Source: DASQZT01 sp963728965
GTDB lineage: Bacteria > Acidobacteriota > Terriglobia > Bryobacterales > Bryobacteraceae
DNA: 64,000 nucleotides
Assembly: GCA_963728965.1 (NCBI GenBank)
Contig: CAVSMH010000012.1
Span: 1 to 64,000, forward strand
Reading direction: 5' to 3'
Shown here: one piece after another, positions 18,757-26,926 of the stretch
Numbering within the stretch: the first letter of the stretch is position 1
How the letters are laid out: every line of letters begins with the position of its first letter
Position numbers and translations under genes: made by a program
Notes under the pieces: model-generated
What the model saw: the letters and a program-made list of their open reading frames with translations, nothing else
What the model was told of the DNA's origin: nothing
Database searches by the model: none

Positions 18757-20115
18757 ATGGAACCGTTTCGCTATCACGTCTTTATTTGCGACCAGCAGAA
18801 GGCGGAAGGGGCGCCGTGCTGTTCGGCGCGCGGTTCGGGGAGAGTCATCGAGACGCTGCGCAGCGAGATCGCCTCGCGCGGCCTCGCTGATGAAGTACAG
18901 GTGACCACGTGCGGGTCGTTAGGACTGTGCGAGCACGGGCCGAACCTCGTGGTCTACCCGGAAGGCGTCTGGTATTCGGGGGTCGCCGCCGCGGACGTGC
19001 CCGAGCTGGTGCGCTCGCATTTCGAGCAGCATACGCCCGTGGAGCGGCTGGCGCGGACCGACGCGGCAGCCCTACGGACCGAGATTCTGGCAAGCCGCGC
19101 GAAGATGATGGCGGCGCGGCGGGCGCAGGATGCCGCGGGCTCGCTCCCGGACGAGTTGAACGAACGCATCCGCGCGTTCCAGGACAGCCGGGTGATCCTC
19201 ACCGCGCTGGAACTCGATGCCTTCACCGCGGTAGGAACGGGTGCGCAAGCGGCCGAAGCTTCGGCCCGCATGGGCACCGATTGCCGTGCCACGGAGATGC
19301 TGCTGAACGCGCTGGCCTCCATTGGACTCCTGCGGAAACAGGGGGAGACGTTTCACAACATGCCGGTGTCGGCGCGCTATTTCACGTCGGCATCGCCCGA
19401 CAGCGCGCGACTGGCGCTGCTGCACACGGCGAGTATCTGGCTGCGCTGGTCCACGCTGACCGAGTGCGTCCGCACCGGACGGCCGGCATCCCACCAGGAG
19501 ATGGCCGCGCGCGGGGCCGATTGGACGGAGCCCTTCATTGCCGCCATGCACCGCAACGCGACCCTGCGTTCGGAGGCGGTGGTGCGGGCCGTCGGGGCGC
19601 CCGGCATGAAGCGGTTGCTGGACGTGGGGGGCGGCTCGGGCGCGTATTCGATCGCATTTGCACGCGCCTATCCGACGCTGCGGGTGGATATCCTGGACCT
19701 CCCGACCGTGGAACCGATCGCCCGGCGGCACATCCAGAGCGCCGGCGTGCAAGACCGGGTAGGGGTACGGACGGGCGACCTGCGCACCGACAAGCTGGGC
19801 GAAGGGTACGACCTGGTGTTCGTTTCGGCCATCTGCCACATGCTCAGTCCGGACGAAAACAAAGACCTGCTGCGGCGGGCCTGGCAAGCGCTGGCGCCCG
19901 CTGGGCGCCTGGTAATTCAGGATTTCATTCTGGAACCCGATAAAACCGCCCCGAAAACCGCGACGCTGTTCGCGCTCAACATGCTGGTAGGGACCCCCGC
20001 CGGCAGCACCTACAGCGAACCTGAGTATGTCGAGTGGCTCCGCGGCGCCGGGTTTCAAGACATTCGCCGCTTCTGGCTCCCGGGCCCCGCCGGACTGATG
20101 GTCGGCGTCCGCTAG
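18757..20115 (+). CDS. [2Fe-2S] ferredoxin-like domain fused to O-methyltransferase
   Basis: In this 452-residue fusion, residues 1-95 are a thioredoxin-fold Shethna-type ferredoxin (HVFICDQQ, APCCSARGS, TTCGSLGLCEHGPN, then VVYPEGVWYSGV) with cysteines at 11, 21, 22, 52 and 58. Residues ~125-450 are a class I SAM methyltransferase of the O-methyltransferase type, with an N-terminal winged-helix dimerisation part (ALASIGLLRKQGETFHN). The SAM motif is LLDVGGGSGAYSIAFARAYP, followed by VFVSAICHMLS and APAGRLVIQDFIL. The ATG follows GGAGG. The fusion suggests a redox-dependent or electron-delivering methylation step, which is inference. Confidence 0.8.
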   Translation: MEPFRYHVFICDQQKAEGAPCCSARGSGRVIETLRSEIASRGLADEVQVTTCGSLGLCEHGPNLVVYPEGVWYSGVAAADVPELVRSHFEQHTPVERLARTDAAALRTEILASRAKMMAARRAQDAAGSLPDELNERIRAFQDSRVILTALELDAFTAVGTGAQAAEASARMGTDCRATEMLLNALASIGLLRKQGETFHNMPVSARYFTSASPDSARLALLHTASIWLRWSTLTECVRTGRPASHQEMAARGADWTEPFIAAMHRNATLRSEAVVRAVGAPGMKRLLDVGGGSGAYSIAFARAYPTLRVDILDLPTVEPIARRHIQSAGVQDRVGVRTGDLRTDKLGEGYDLVFVSAICHMLSPDENKDLLRRAWQALAPAGRLVIQDFILEPDKTAPKTATLFALNMLVGTPAGSTYSEPEYVEWLRGAGFQDIRRFWLPGPAGLMVGVR

Positions 20116-20131
20116 CCGCCGGGAAGCGCGC

Positions 20132-20989
20132 CTACCGGCTGACGGGTTCGTCCGAGAACGTGATGTAGGGGAACACTTCGGGAATGTGTGAGTCGTAGTG
20201 GCCGTGGCGATTCCAGGTCCAGCCGACACAAGGGTCCAGCACTTCGCCTTTGCGCCCGATCTTCTCGAAGCGGGAGCAGTCAATACGCCAAATATCGCCG
20301 TCCTTTGGCGGCACCGCCCGCCCTTCGGCAACTTCCACGAGCCCTGCCCACGGAACCGCTATTTCGGCGGTCCATCCACGGTCGATATCGTCCCGCTTGT
20401 TGAGCATACCGTCCACCTGGACCGATGTTCGCAAACCGGGCAAATCCCAATCCAGGAATCCCCATCGTTCGCCACGTGGATGTACATGACCCCCAACGCC
20501 ATCGAGCACCATTGTTCGCTGGATTGCCGGATCGAACTCAGGCCGTCCATAGAAAGGAGAACCCGGCTTCAACTCGCTCTTCCAAATCCACAAGGCTTCG
20601 TACACAGTATTGAGGGCATTGATCTCCAACTCATAATAGATATTGCTGCCAGCGATGAATACTTCCAAATCATTCTCTTCCCAGATCTTCGAGTCCCGCT
20701 CCGTCAATGTCCCCCAAACGTCCGTCTCTTCGGCAGTGAAACCAAAATAGAGGCAGTCGTCATCCCAGAGCATAGCAACACGAGTATCGAACCATGCGGG
20801 TTCACCTGTCACGATGTCGACAAACGGATTCGATCGTGCTGCTGCGATCCACGACGGTTCATTCAGGCTCCCGTCAATTTCAATCGGACCCAACGCTCGG
20901 TAACAGGTGTACCGGGCAGGAGCAAGATTGTATGCTGCCAGCGGGTTGTACATTTTGCCATCGTAGCGTGCCGTGAGCGAAAGCGGCAT
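20132..20989 (-). CDS. CBM9-like carbohydrate-binding protein
   Basis: A ~285-residue DOMON/CBM9-type beta-sandwich: RALGPIEIDGSLNEPSWIAAARS, DTRVAMLWDDDCLYFGFTAEE, WEENDLEVFI and GWTAEIAVPWAGL are diagnostic for the family 9-like group. No signal peptide is obvious. The start could be 20989 (GGTGA upstream) or the ATG at 20953, which better matches the usual family start (MYNPL). The sequence further upstream in this frame is a remnant of another gene. Role unknown; it may bind sugars inside the cell. Confidence 0.75.
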   Translation of the reverse strand: MPLSLTARYDGKMYNPLAAYNLAPARYTCYRALGPIEIDGSLNEPSWIAAARSNPFVDIVTGEPAWFDTRVAMLWDDDCLYFGFTAEETDVWGTLTERDSKIWEENDLEVFIAGSNIYYELEINALNTVYEALWIWKSELKPGSPFYGRPEFDPAIQRTMVLDGVGGHVHPRGERWGFLDWDLPGLRTSVQVDGMLNKRDDIDRGWTAEIAVPWAGLVEVAEGRAVPPKDGDIWRIDCSRFEKIGRKGEVLDPCVGWTWNRHGHYDSHIPEVFPYITFSDEPVSR

Positions 20990-21009
20990 TTCACCCGTAG
21001 CGTGATTCA

Positions 21010-21126
21010 TGGGCAAGCGCACCCGACCAAACAACTGCGCCTCCCCGTGGCGTTCCAGCACCACTCGCTTACATTTCCGGCCATATCGTACGTTCCGAAC
21101 GGAGAACTCGCGGCCAGCCATACCGC
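21010..21126 (-). pseudogene. Formylglycine-generating/SUMF1-type domain fragment
   Basis: Thirty-nine codons read SPFGTYDMAGNVSEWCWNAT, the signature strand of FGE-sulfatase/SUMF1 domains. The rest of the ~250-residue domain is missing on both sides. The fragment abuts the CBM9-like gene in another frame. It is probably a relic of a kinase-FGE or FGE protein common in Acidobacteria and not functional. Confidence 0.5.
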
Positions 21127-21266
21127 TGGATGCCGTGGCGGCTCTGTACCCGCGGATCCAGTCGTCCACGTTACGCGGTCGCGTACCGACACAGGCGCCG
21201 CGGTGGACATCCGACTGGCGGATTGCCCCGGTGCAGGTTCTTCGCAAGGCCGTTTCGGAGCTTCCG

Positions 21267-22037
21267 TCAATACGGCAGAAGATCCAGGACCTCCTGAGCC
21301 TGCCGCGGCGGGTGCAGGACAACCGGGCGAGGCTGGGCGCGATAAGCCAGCGCGCCGGCATACCCGGGCGCGGCCTCCAAATGATGGAGCGACCACTCCG
21401 CAGCGGCGACGGAATTCTCTCCGACGTGAACCAGACGGGCCGGCGAATCAGGCAAAAGAGTCACCTGGAACTGATCCAGCGGGATGGAAAGACCCTCGCC
21501 GATCGCCTTGACGTAACTTTCTTTGCGTGTCCAGCAGCGGAAAAACGCACCCGTGCGCTCTCTGGCGCCTTTGACGGCCAGCAGTTCCAGAACTTCGGCG
21601 CGGCAAAAATAGCGCTCGGCGATTGACTCGAGGTCGGGCATTTCCCGCACTTCTTCCACGTCGATCCCGAGCTCGCAATCGAAGGTGAAAGCATACGCCG
21701 CGAGTCGGCCTGAGTGGGACATGTTGAACTGGAGCCCTGGGTCGCCGGTTAGCGCGGGCTTGCCTGCCCGGCCGAGGGAGAGCAAGATCTCGCGGGGATC
21801 GCGCTTCAGGTAGTGCGATAGCAACACGCGCAGGACGCCATGGGAGACCTCATAGAATGCCCGCAAATGGGGAAACGCGAACCGCTGTGCGCGGCTAGCC
21901 TCTTCGGGTGAGAGCAGGGAGCGGCAGGCGCGCCTCACCGCGTCTGAGGCGTGGATCCAGACGGGCCAGACTTCGACTCGGGGTGCATCCGGAGCAGAGA
22001 GGGCCGCGATCATTGCAAAGAGTCGTGGGACAGGCAC
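21267..22037 (-). CDS. 4'-phosphopantetheinyl transferase (Sfp type)
   Basis: This ~250-residue enzyme transfers phosphopantetheine from CoA to carrier proteins. The Sfp-type motifs are ordered correctly: FNMSHSG (P1-like), GIDVEEV (Mg-binding Asp/Glu) and FFRCWTRKESYVKAIGEGL (Glu, Lys). The frame opens with GTG at 22037; an ATG at 22013 is an alternative and neither has a clear ribosome site. No PKS, NRPS or ACP gene is nearby, so its carrier lies outside the window. Confidence 0.88.
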   Translation of the reverse strand: MPVPRLFAMIAALSAPDAPRVEVWPVWIHASDAVRRACRSLLSPEEASRAQRFAFPHLRAFYEVSHGVLRVLLSHYLKRDPREILLSLGRAGKPALTGDPGLQFNMSHSGRLAAYAFTFDCELGIDVEEVREMPDLESIAERYFCRAEVLELLAVKGARERTGAFFRCWTRKESYVKAIGEGLSIPLDQFQVTLLPDSPARLVHVGENSVAAAEWSLHHLEAAPGYAGALAYRAQPRPVVLHPPRQAQEVLDLLPY

Positions 22038-22096
22038 AGGTTAGCAGATTGCTTCCTGATTTCCAGACGATTGAATCGACTACCGCCCCCCTTCTT

Positions 22097-22441
22097 TCAC
22101 GACGTCTGTTTGGCCGGCGACAGGAACCGTCCCAAAATCGCCGTCGTGCGCAGCCATTCCGAAGCTTCTTTCTCCACCTGGCTCCGGCCAGCCCGCGTCA
22201 ATTCGTAGTACTTCGCCCTTCTTCCGTTCTCCGAAACCCCCCATCTCGAGCAGATGTAACCCTCCTGCTCCATTTTGAGGAGCGCCGGGTACAGCGTGCC
22301 GTAATTCAAAGCTAACAGGTCCCCGCTGGTTTGTTCGATCCTCCGGGCGATCCCGTAACCATGCATCGGCCCTAGCGTCTCGAGCGTCTTCAGCACCATC
22401 AGCGCCAGCGTTCCCTGCCAGACATCCGCCTTTCCTTCCAT
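22097..22441 (-). CDS. PadR-family regulator, not adjacent to a permease
   Basis: This 114-residue PadR protein reads DVWQGTLALMVLKTLETLGPMHGYGIARRI, LNYGTLYPALLKMEQEGYI, then RRAKYYELTRAGRSQVEKEA. It closely resembles the PadR at 5744. Unlike that gene it has no adjacent ADOP; downstream lies the phosphopantetheinyl transferase in the same direction, 59 bases on. It could control the transferase or a distant permease. Confidence 0.9.
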   Translation of the reverse strand: MEGKADVWQGTLALMVLKTLETLGPMHGYGIARRIEQTSGDLLALNYGTLYPALLKMEQEGYICSRWGVSENGRRAKYYELTRAGRSQVEKEASEWLRTTAILGRFLSPAKQTS

Positions 22442-22448
22442 GCCGCCT

Positions 22449-22472
22449 CCATATTAGGCCAAACTCATATGG
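22449..22472. promoter_or_regulatory. Inverted repeat upstream of orphan padR
   Basis: CCATAT and ATATGG face each other across 12 bases, starting 8 bases before the PadR start codon. A dyad at this position would suit autoregulation. The arms are short and AT-rich, so chance is possible. Confidence 0.3.
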
Positions 22473-22662
22473 GAAAGCACTAGGAAAAGCGCGCCGGCGC
22501 GCCGGGCCGCCTGCTTTTCTGCTCCTGGGCTCTCCGGCCGGGTCCCGGCCCGCGCTGCGACCGCACACCTGTGCCCCCACGTCACGGATTGACCCTGGCA
22601 ACCTATTCGATCTAAAATGGTTGGCAGCCCGTATAGTCCTGTCCAAGGAAGCGGTGAGCCGT

Positions 22663-24357
22663 ATGAACGCTACACGCTCTTCATCCTATGCAATTACCTT
22701 TGGTGTTGCGATCTGTTTGTGCGCGGCGCCCCAGAAGGGCGACCCTACCAGCAGCATCGTCACCGTCAGGAAGTCCGCCCCGCAGCGCGAGACCGTCGCC
22801 AAGCCCATCACCGAGAAGGAAAGAAAACGCCGCGAGGAGAAACTGCGCAAGGAACTTGAAACGCCTTACCGCAAGTGGCTCAACGAGGACGTATCCTACA
22901 TCATCACCGATGAGGAGCGCGCGGCGTTCAAACGCTTGCAGACCGACGAAGAGCGCGAACAGTTCATCGAGCAGTTCTGGCTGCGCCGCGACCCCACTCC
23001 CGATACCATCGAAAACGAGTTCAAGGAAGAGCACTACCGTCGCATCGCCTACGCCAACGAGCATTACGCTTCCGGGATCCCGGGCTGGAAAACCGATCGT
23101 GGCCGCATCTACATTACCTTTGGCCCCCCGGATGAAATCGATTCGCACCCCTCCGGCGGCACCTACGAGCGGCCTCCTGAAGAGGGCGGCGGCACCACCT
23201 CCACCTTCCCGTTTGAAACTTGGCGCTATCGTTATATAGAAGATATCGGCAGCGACATCAATATTGAATTCGTCGATCCCACCATGTCGGGCGAATACCG
23301 CATGACCATGGACCCGTCCGAGAAGGACGCGCTGCTGTATGTCCCGGGCGCGGGCCTCACCCTCATGGAGCAACTCGGGCTGTCCGACAAGACCGATCGC
23401 TTCAACCGCACCGATGGCACCCACCTCGGCACTCCGTTCGGCGGCGAGACCGAGAAGATGAACCAATTCAACCGGCTCGAGCAGTTCGCGAAATTGCAGA
23501 AGCCTCCCTCGGTGAAGTTCAAAGATCTCGAAGCGGTCATCCAGTCCAAAATCAGCTACACCGTCCTCCCCATGAAGGTGCGGGTGGATTTCTTCCCGAT
23601 TACCGATGCCTCTGTGTACACTGCCGTCACCGTCCAGTTGGACAACAAGGAGCTCCAGTTCCAGAACAAGGACGGAGTGCAGAAGGCGGTAGTCAACATC
23701 CTGGGCCGCTTCACCACCATGACCCGCCGCCCGGTCAGCAACTTCGAGGAGACCGTCGAGGTCACCTCGCCCAAGGAGATGCTGGCGGAAATCTCCAAGC
23801 GCAAGTCCATTTATCAGAAGGTAGTCCCGCTGGCTCCCGCCACCTATCGTTTGAACATCGTCGCCAAAGACGTGATCGGCGGCAATCTCGCCACGTATGA
23901 AGTCGCTGTCACCGTCCCTCGGCTGGACCCCGACAAGATCACTTCGAGCAGTCTGGTGCTCGCCGATATGCTCGAAAAGGTCCCGAACCGCAGCATCGGC
24001 ACCGGCCAGTTTGTCATCGGTAGTTCCAAGATCCGCCCCCGCATGGACGATGTATTCAAGCGCGACGAGAAGATGTGGATCTACCTCAAGCTCTACAACC
24101 TGGGTGCTGATGAAAGTACCAACAGACCCGCCGGCCAGATCGAGTACCAACTTGTTAAGAACGGCAGCAACGAAAAAATACTAGATTTCACAGAAGATTT
24201 ATCCCAACTTCCGGATGCTTCTTCGAGCCAGCTAACGATCGAAAAGGGCTATGCTCTCAAGGACTTAGCGCCCGGGCAGTACACCTTACGGCTCAAGGTC
24301 ACCGATCGGGTCCGTAATCAGGTGCTCACACCCACGGCGCAGTTTACGGTAACTTAA
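22663..24357 (+). CDS. GWxTD domain protein
   Basis: A 564-residue exported protein has a signal peptide (SSYAITFGVAICLCAAP). The GWxTD domain at ~75-175 includes EQFIEQFWLRRDPTPDT, YRRIAYANEHYA and GWKTDRGRIYITFGPPDEI. The rest is beta-rich with a closing Ig-like domain (GYALKDLAPGQYTLRLKVTD). GWxTD proteins are frequent in Acidobacteria and of unknown function. ATG at 22663 follows AAGGAAGCGG. It leads the co-directional cluster that runs to 31624; the next gene begins 4 bases after its stop. Confidence 0.85.
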   Translation: MNATRSSSYAITFGVAICLCAAPQKGDPTSSIVTVRKSAPQRETVAKPITEKERKRREEKLRKELETPYRKWLNEDVSYIITDEERAAFKRLQTDEEREQFIEQFWLRRDPTPDTIENEFKEEHYRRIAYANEHYASGIPGWKTDRGRIYITFGPPDEIDSHPSGGTYERPPEEGGGTTSTFPFETWRYRYIEDIGSDINIEFVDPTMSGEYRMTMDPSEKDALLYVPGAGLTLMEQLGLSDKTDRFNRTDGTHLGTPFGGETEKMNQFNRLEQFAKLQKPPSVKFKDLEAVIQSKISYTVLPMKVRVDFFPITDASVYTAVTVQLDNKELQFQNKDGVQKAVVNILGRFTTMTRRPVSNFEETVEVTSPKEMLAEISKRKSIYQKVVPLAPATYRLNIVAKDVIGGNLATYEVAVTVPRLDPDKITSSSLVLADMLEKVPNRSIGTGQFVIGSSKIRPRMDDVFKRDEKMWIYLKLYNLGADESTNRPAGQIEYQLVKNGSNEKILDFTEDLSQLPDASSSQLTIEKGYALKDLAPGQYTLRLKVTDRVRNQVLTPTAQFTVT

Positions 24358-24361
24358 AGAC

Positions 24362-26206
24362 ATGCGGGTGCGTCCCGCCACTCAGGTCGAGCGTCGGATG
24401 TCGAAATTGAAGACGCACAGATCGGTAGCTTCGATACTGTTGGGATTTGCCTGCCTGGCAGGCTCCGACGGTTCTCGCGCCGCCACTCCCATCAAACTGC
24501 CCGGCACGATTACCGGCATCGTGGCGAATACGACCGGCATTCCGCAGATGGGCGCCACCGTTCTCCTTTACAATCGGCAGGACCGGGTCTTCGAAAAAGT
24601 CTTCACGGATGAACGCGGCGAGTTCCTCTTCGCCGGTCTCTTACCGGATGCGTATTCCATTCGGGTCACGCTGACCACCTTCATGCCCGCCTTCAAACGG
24701 AACATCCTGGTGCAGCCCGGCATGCGCAGCGTGCTCAATGTGAACCTCAACAGCCTGTTCAGCACCATCCGCATCTCGTACCCGGCGGTGGATGCCGCCA
24801 CGCTGATGACCGACGATTGGAAATGGGCGCTGCGCAGCGCCGCCGCGGCGCGGCCGGTCCTGCGTTTTATGGACCCGCAGGGGGCTCAGGTATCCTCGCA
24901 GACCGGGCCTGCCACGTTCTCCGATACCCGCGGCATCTTCAAGGTATCCGCCGGCGAGGGTCCCCTGGCCGGCAGCATCGGCAATGAGGCCGATCTCGGT
25001 ACGGCCTTCGCGCTGGCCACCTCCCTGTTTGGCAATAACCTGCTCCAGGTCAGTGGCAATGTGGGCTACGGTTCGCAAACCGGCGTGCCCGCCGCCGCCT
25101 TCCGTACCAGCTATAGCCGCGGTGCCGCCGGTGGCGTTCCGGTCGGTCCCGAAGTCTCCCTCACCATGCGCCAGTTGTTCCTGCCGTCGCGTCTGGCGGG
25201 AGCGATGTCCGGCAACGACTCCGCCCTGCCCATGTTGCGCAGCATGTCGGCGGGTTTTGAAGACAGCCTCCAGCTCAGCGATGTCGTCAGCCTCCGCTAC
25301 GGCGGCACCATGGACTCGATTTCCTTCCTCGACCATCTGAACTACTTCAGCCCCTACGCCAAGCTGTCTTACAACATGGGCGATGGCGCGCAACTGGATT
25401 TTGCCTATACCTCCGGCAACGCCCGGCCCGACCTGGGAGCCGATGCCTCTCAGGATTCGGACTTGCAGCGCAGCCTCAACGACCTCGGCATGTTCCCCAG
25501 CGTGAGCTTGCGTGGTGGACGCGCCCGCATTCAGCGCGGTGACGAATTCGAGCTCACGTACTCCCGTAAGATCGGCTCGCGGACCTACTATCTTTCGGCA
25601 CACCACGAGGCGGTCCAGAACGCGGCCCTCTCCATCGTCGCTCCCGCCGGGCTGTACACCGAGGGCGACATCCTGCCCGACCTGTTCTCCGGCAGCTCGA
25701 TTTTCAATGCCGGCGACTACCAGAACACCGGCTATACCGTGGCCGTCACCCAGAATCTCGGCGAGCACGTCAGCGCCACCGTGATGTACGGCTCGCTCGG
25801 CGCCCTTACCGCGGACAGCCGCGAACTGGTCAGCAATAGCCCCGACGAGCTGCGCTCCATGATCCATGCCGGACGCAAACACGCGGCCACTACCCGCATC
25901 ACCGCCACCTCCCCGTGGACCGGGACTCACATGATCGCCTCCTACCAGTGGACCAGCGATCATCGCTGGGCCATGCCCGGCAACGTTTATAGCACGCAGG
26001 CGCTTCGTGCGACTCCCGGATTGAATATCTACATTCGCCAGCCCATACCCGGCCTTTCCGCCCTGCCGTGGCGGATGGAGGCGACCGCCGATCTTCGCAA
26101 TCTGCTGGCGCAGGGCTATCTGCCGTTGAATATGGCATCCGGGCAGCAGATCCTTCTTGTGGAGACTCCCCGCAGCGTGCGCGGCGGTCTCAGCTTCATC
26201 TTCTGA
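24362..26206 (+). CDS. Carboxypeptidase-regulatory-domain protein, probable outer-membrane barrel
   Basis: This ~600-residue protein begins with a signal sequence (VASILLGFACLAGSDGSRA) and a CarboxypepD_reg domain (GTITGIVANTTGIPQMGATV, RGEFLFAGLLPDAYSIRVTL). The remaining ~450 residues alternate polar and hydrophobic residues with many Tyr/Gly and end in GGLSFIF, a terminal Phe as in outer-membrane beta-barrels. The start is ATG 24362 or ATG 24398; the second gives the cleaner signal peptide. A barrel-type transporter or secretin-like function is inference. Its stop is followed directly by a TTG start of the next gene. Confidence 0.6.
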   Translation: MRVRPATQVERRMSKLKTHRSVASILLGFACLAGSDGSRAATPIKLPGTITGIVANTTGIPQMGATVLLYNRQDRVFEKVFTDERGEFLFAGLLPDAYSIRVTLTTFMPAFKRNILVQPGMRSVLNVNLNSLFSTIRISYPAVDAATLMTDDWKWALRSAAAARPVLRFMDPQGAQVSSQTGPATFSDTRGIFKVSAGEGPLAGSIGNEADLGTAFALATSLFGNNLLQVSGNVGYGSQTGVPAAAFRTSYSRGAAGGVPVGPEVSLTMRQLFLPSRLAGAMSGNDSALPMLRSMSAGFEDSLQLSDVVSLRYGGTMDSISFLDHLNYFSPYAKLSYNMGDGAQLDFAYTSGNARPDLGADASQDSDLQRSLNDLGMFPSVSLRGGRARIQRGDEFELTYSRKIGSRTYYLSAHHEAVQNAALSIVAPAGLYTEGDILPDLFSGSSIFNAGDYQNTGYTVAVTQNLGEHVSATVMYGSLGALTADSRELVSNSPDELRSMIHAGRKHAATTRITATSPWTGTHMIASYQWTSDHRWAMPGNVYSTQALRATPGLNIYIRQPIPGLSALPWRMEATADLRNLLAQGYLPLNMASGQQILLVETPRSVRGGLSFIF

Positions 26207-26926
26207 TTGCGCATCGACGCCCACCACTCCTGGAACGACCGCCACCCGCTCGAAATTTTCCAAACCATTCTTCAGCGAAATCGTTTTGACGCGGCGATTG
26301 CCGTGGCCGAAGCCTTCCTGCCCCGGCCCCATATCCTGCGCGTCGACCTCGGCGACCCCGACCTGCCGCGCCTCCTCGATGAATGCCAGCGCCAGCCGCT
26401 CTGCTGCGGTGTCTGCCACCGGCTGACGGAATACAATCTGCGCGGCGTCTTCCCCGGCCTCTTCGAACTGGCCCATCGCCGTCTCCCGCTCGATCTCGAA
26501 CTGTGCGCGCCCCAACTTCCCCTGGTACCGGACATCGCCGCCGGCTACCCCACTCTGCGCATCGTCATCGACCATCTGGGCCGGCCCCCCATCTCCGCCC
26601 CGCTCGACCACTGGGCCCGCGATCTCGAACGGGCCGCCCGCCACCCCAATGTCTTCTGCAAGGCCAGCAGCCTCACCACCCTTGGCCCGCCCCCCTGGAA
26701 AGCTCCCGAGCTGCGCCCCGCCGTGCAGCACGCCCTGGCCGTTTTCGGCTCCCACCGCCTGATGTTCGGCAGCGACTGGCCGAACTGCCTGCCCGCCGCT
26801 TCCTGGAAAGAGACTCTCGCGGCCTTCACCCAGACCATCGGCGCCCTGCCCACCGAAACCCGTGAAGAACTGCTGGGGGGCACCGCCCAGCGCTTCTACC
26901 AGATCGCCAACGGGACCCCTGCGTGA
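26207..26926 (+). CDS. Amidohydrolase-2 family protein (COG3618-like)
   Basis: This 239-residue TIM-barrel hydrolase resembles the L-fuconolactonase/dicarboxylate lactonase group: RIDAHHSWNDRHPLEIF, TLRIVIDHLGRPP (His), NVFCKASSL and LMFGSDWPNC (Asp). It is ~40 residues shorter than usual. The metal-binding HxH near the N-terminus reads H-H-S, so the second ligand appears lost. TTG start immediately after the upstream stop, and its end overlaps the next gene (GTGA): clear operon membership. Substrate unknown. Confidence 0.72.
   Translation: MRIDAHHSWNDRHPLEIFQTILQRNRFDAAIAVAEAFLPRPHILRVDLGDPDLPRLLDECQRQPLCCGVCHRLTEYNLRGVFPGLFELAHRRLPLDLELCAPQLPLVPDIAAGYPTLRIVIDHLGRPPISAPLDHWARDLERAARHPNVFCKASSLTTLGPPPWKAPELRPAVQHALAVFGSHRLMFGSDWPNCLPAASWKETLAAFTQTIGALPTETREELLGGTAQRFYQIANGTPA

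Noticed and set aside
24641..26755. A 704-codon open frame on the minus strand
   Set aside because: Antisense shadow of the barrel-like protein and amidohydrolase in GC-rich DNA; composition is Gly/Ala/Arg/His-rich with no domain.
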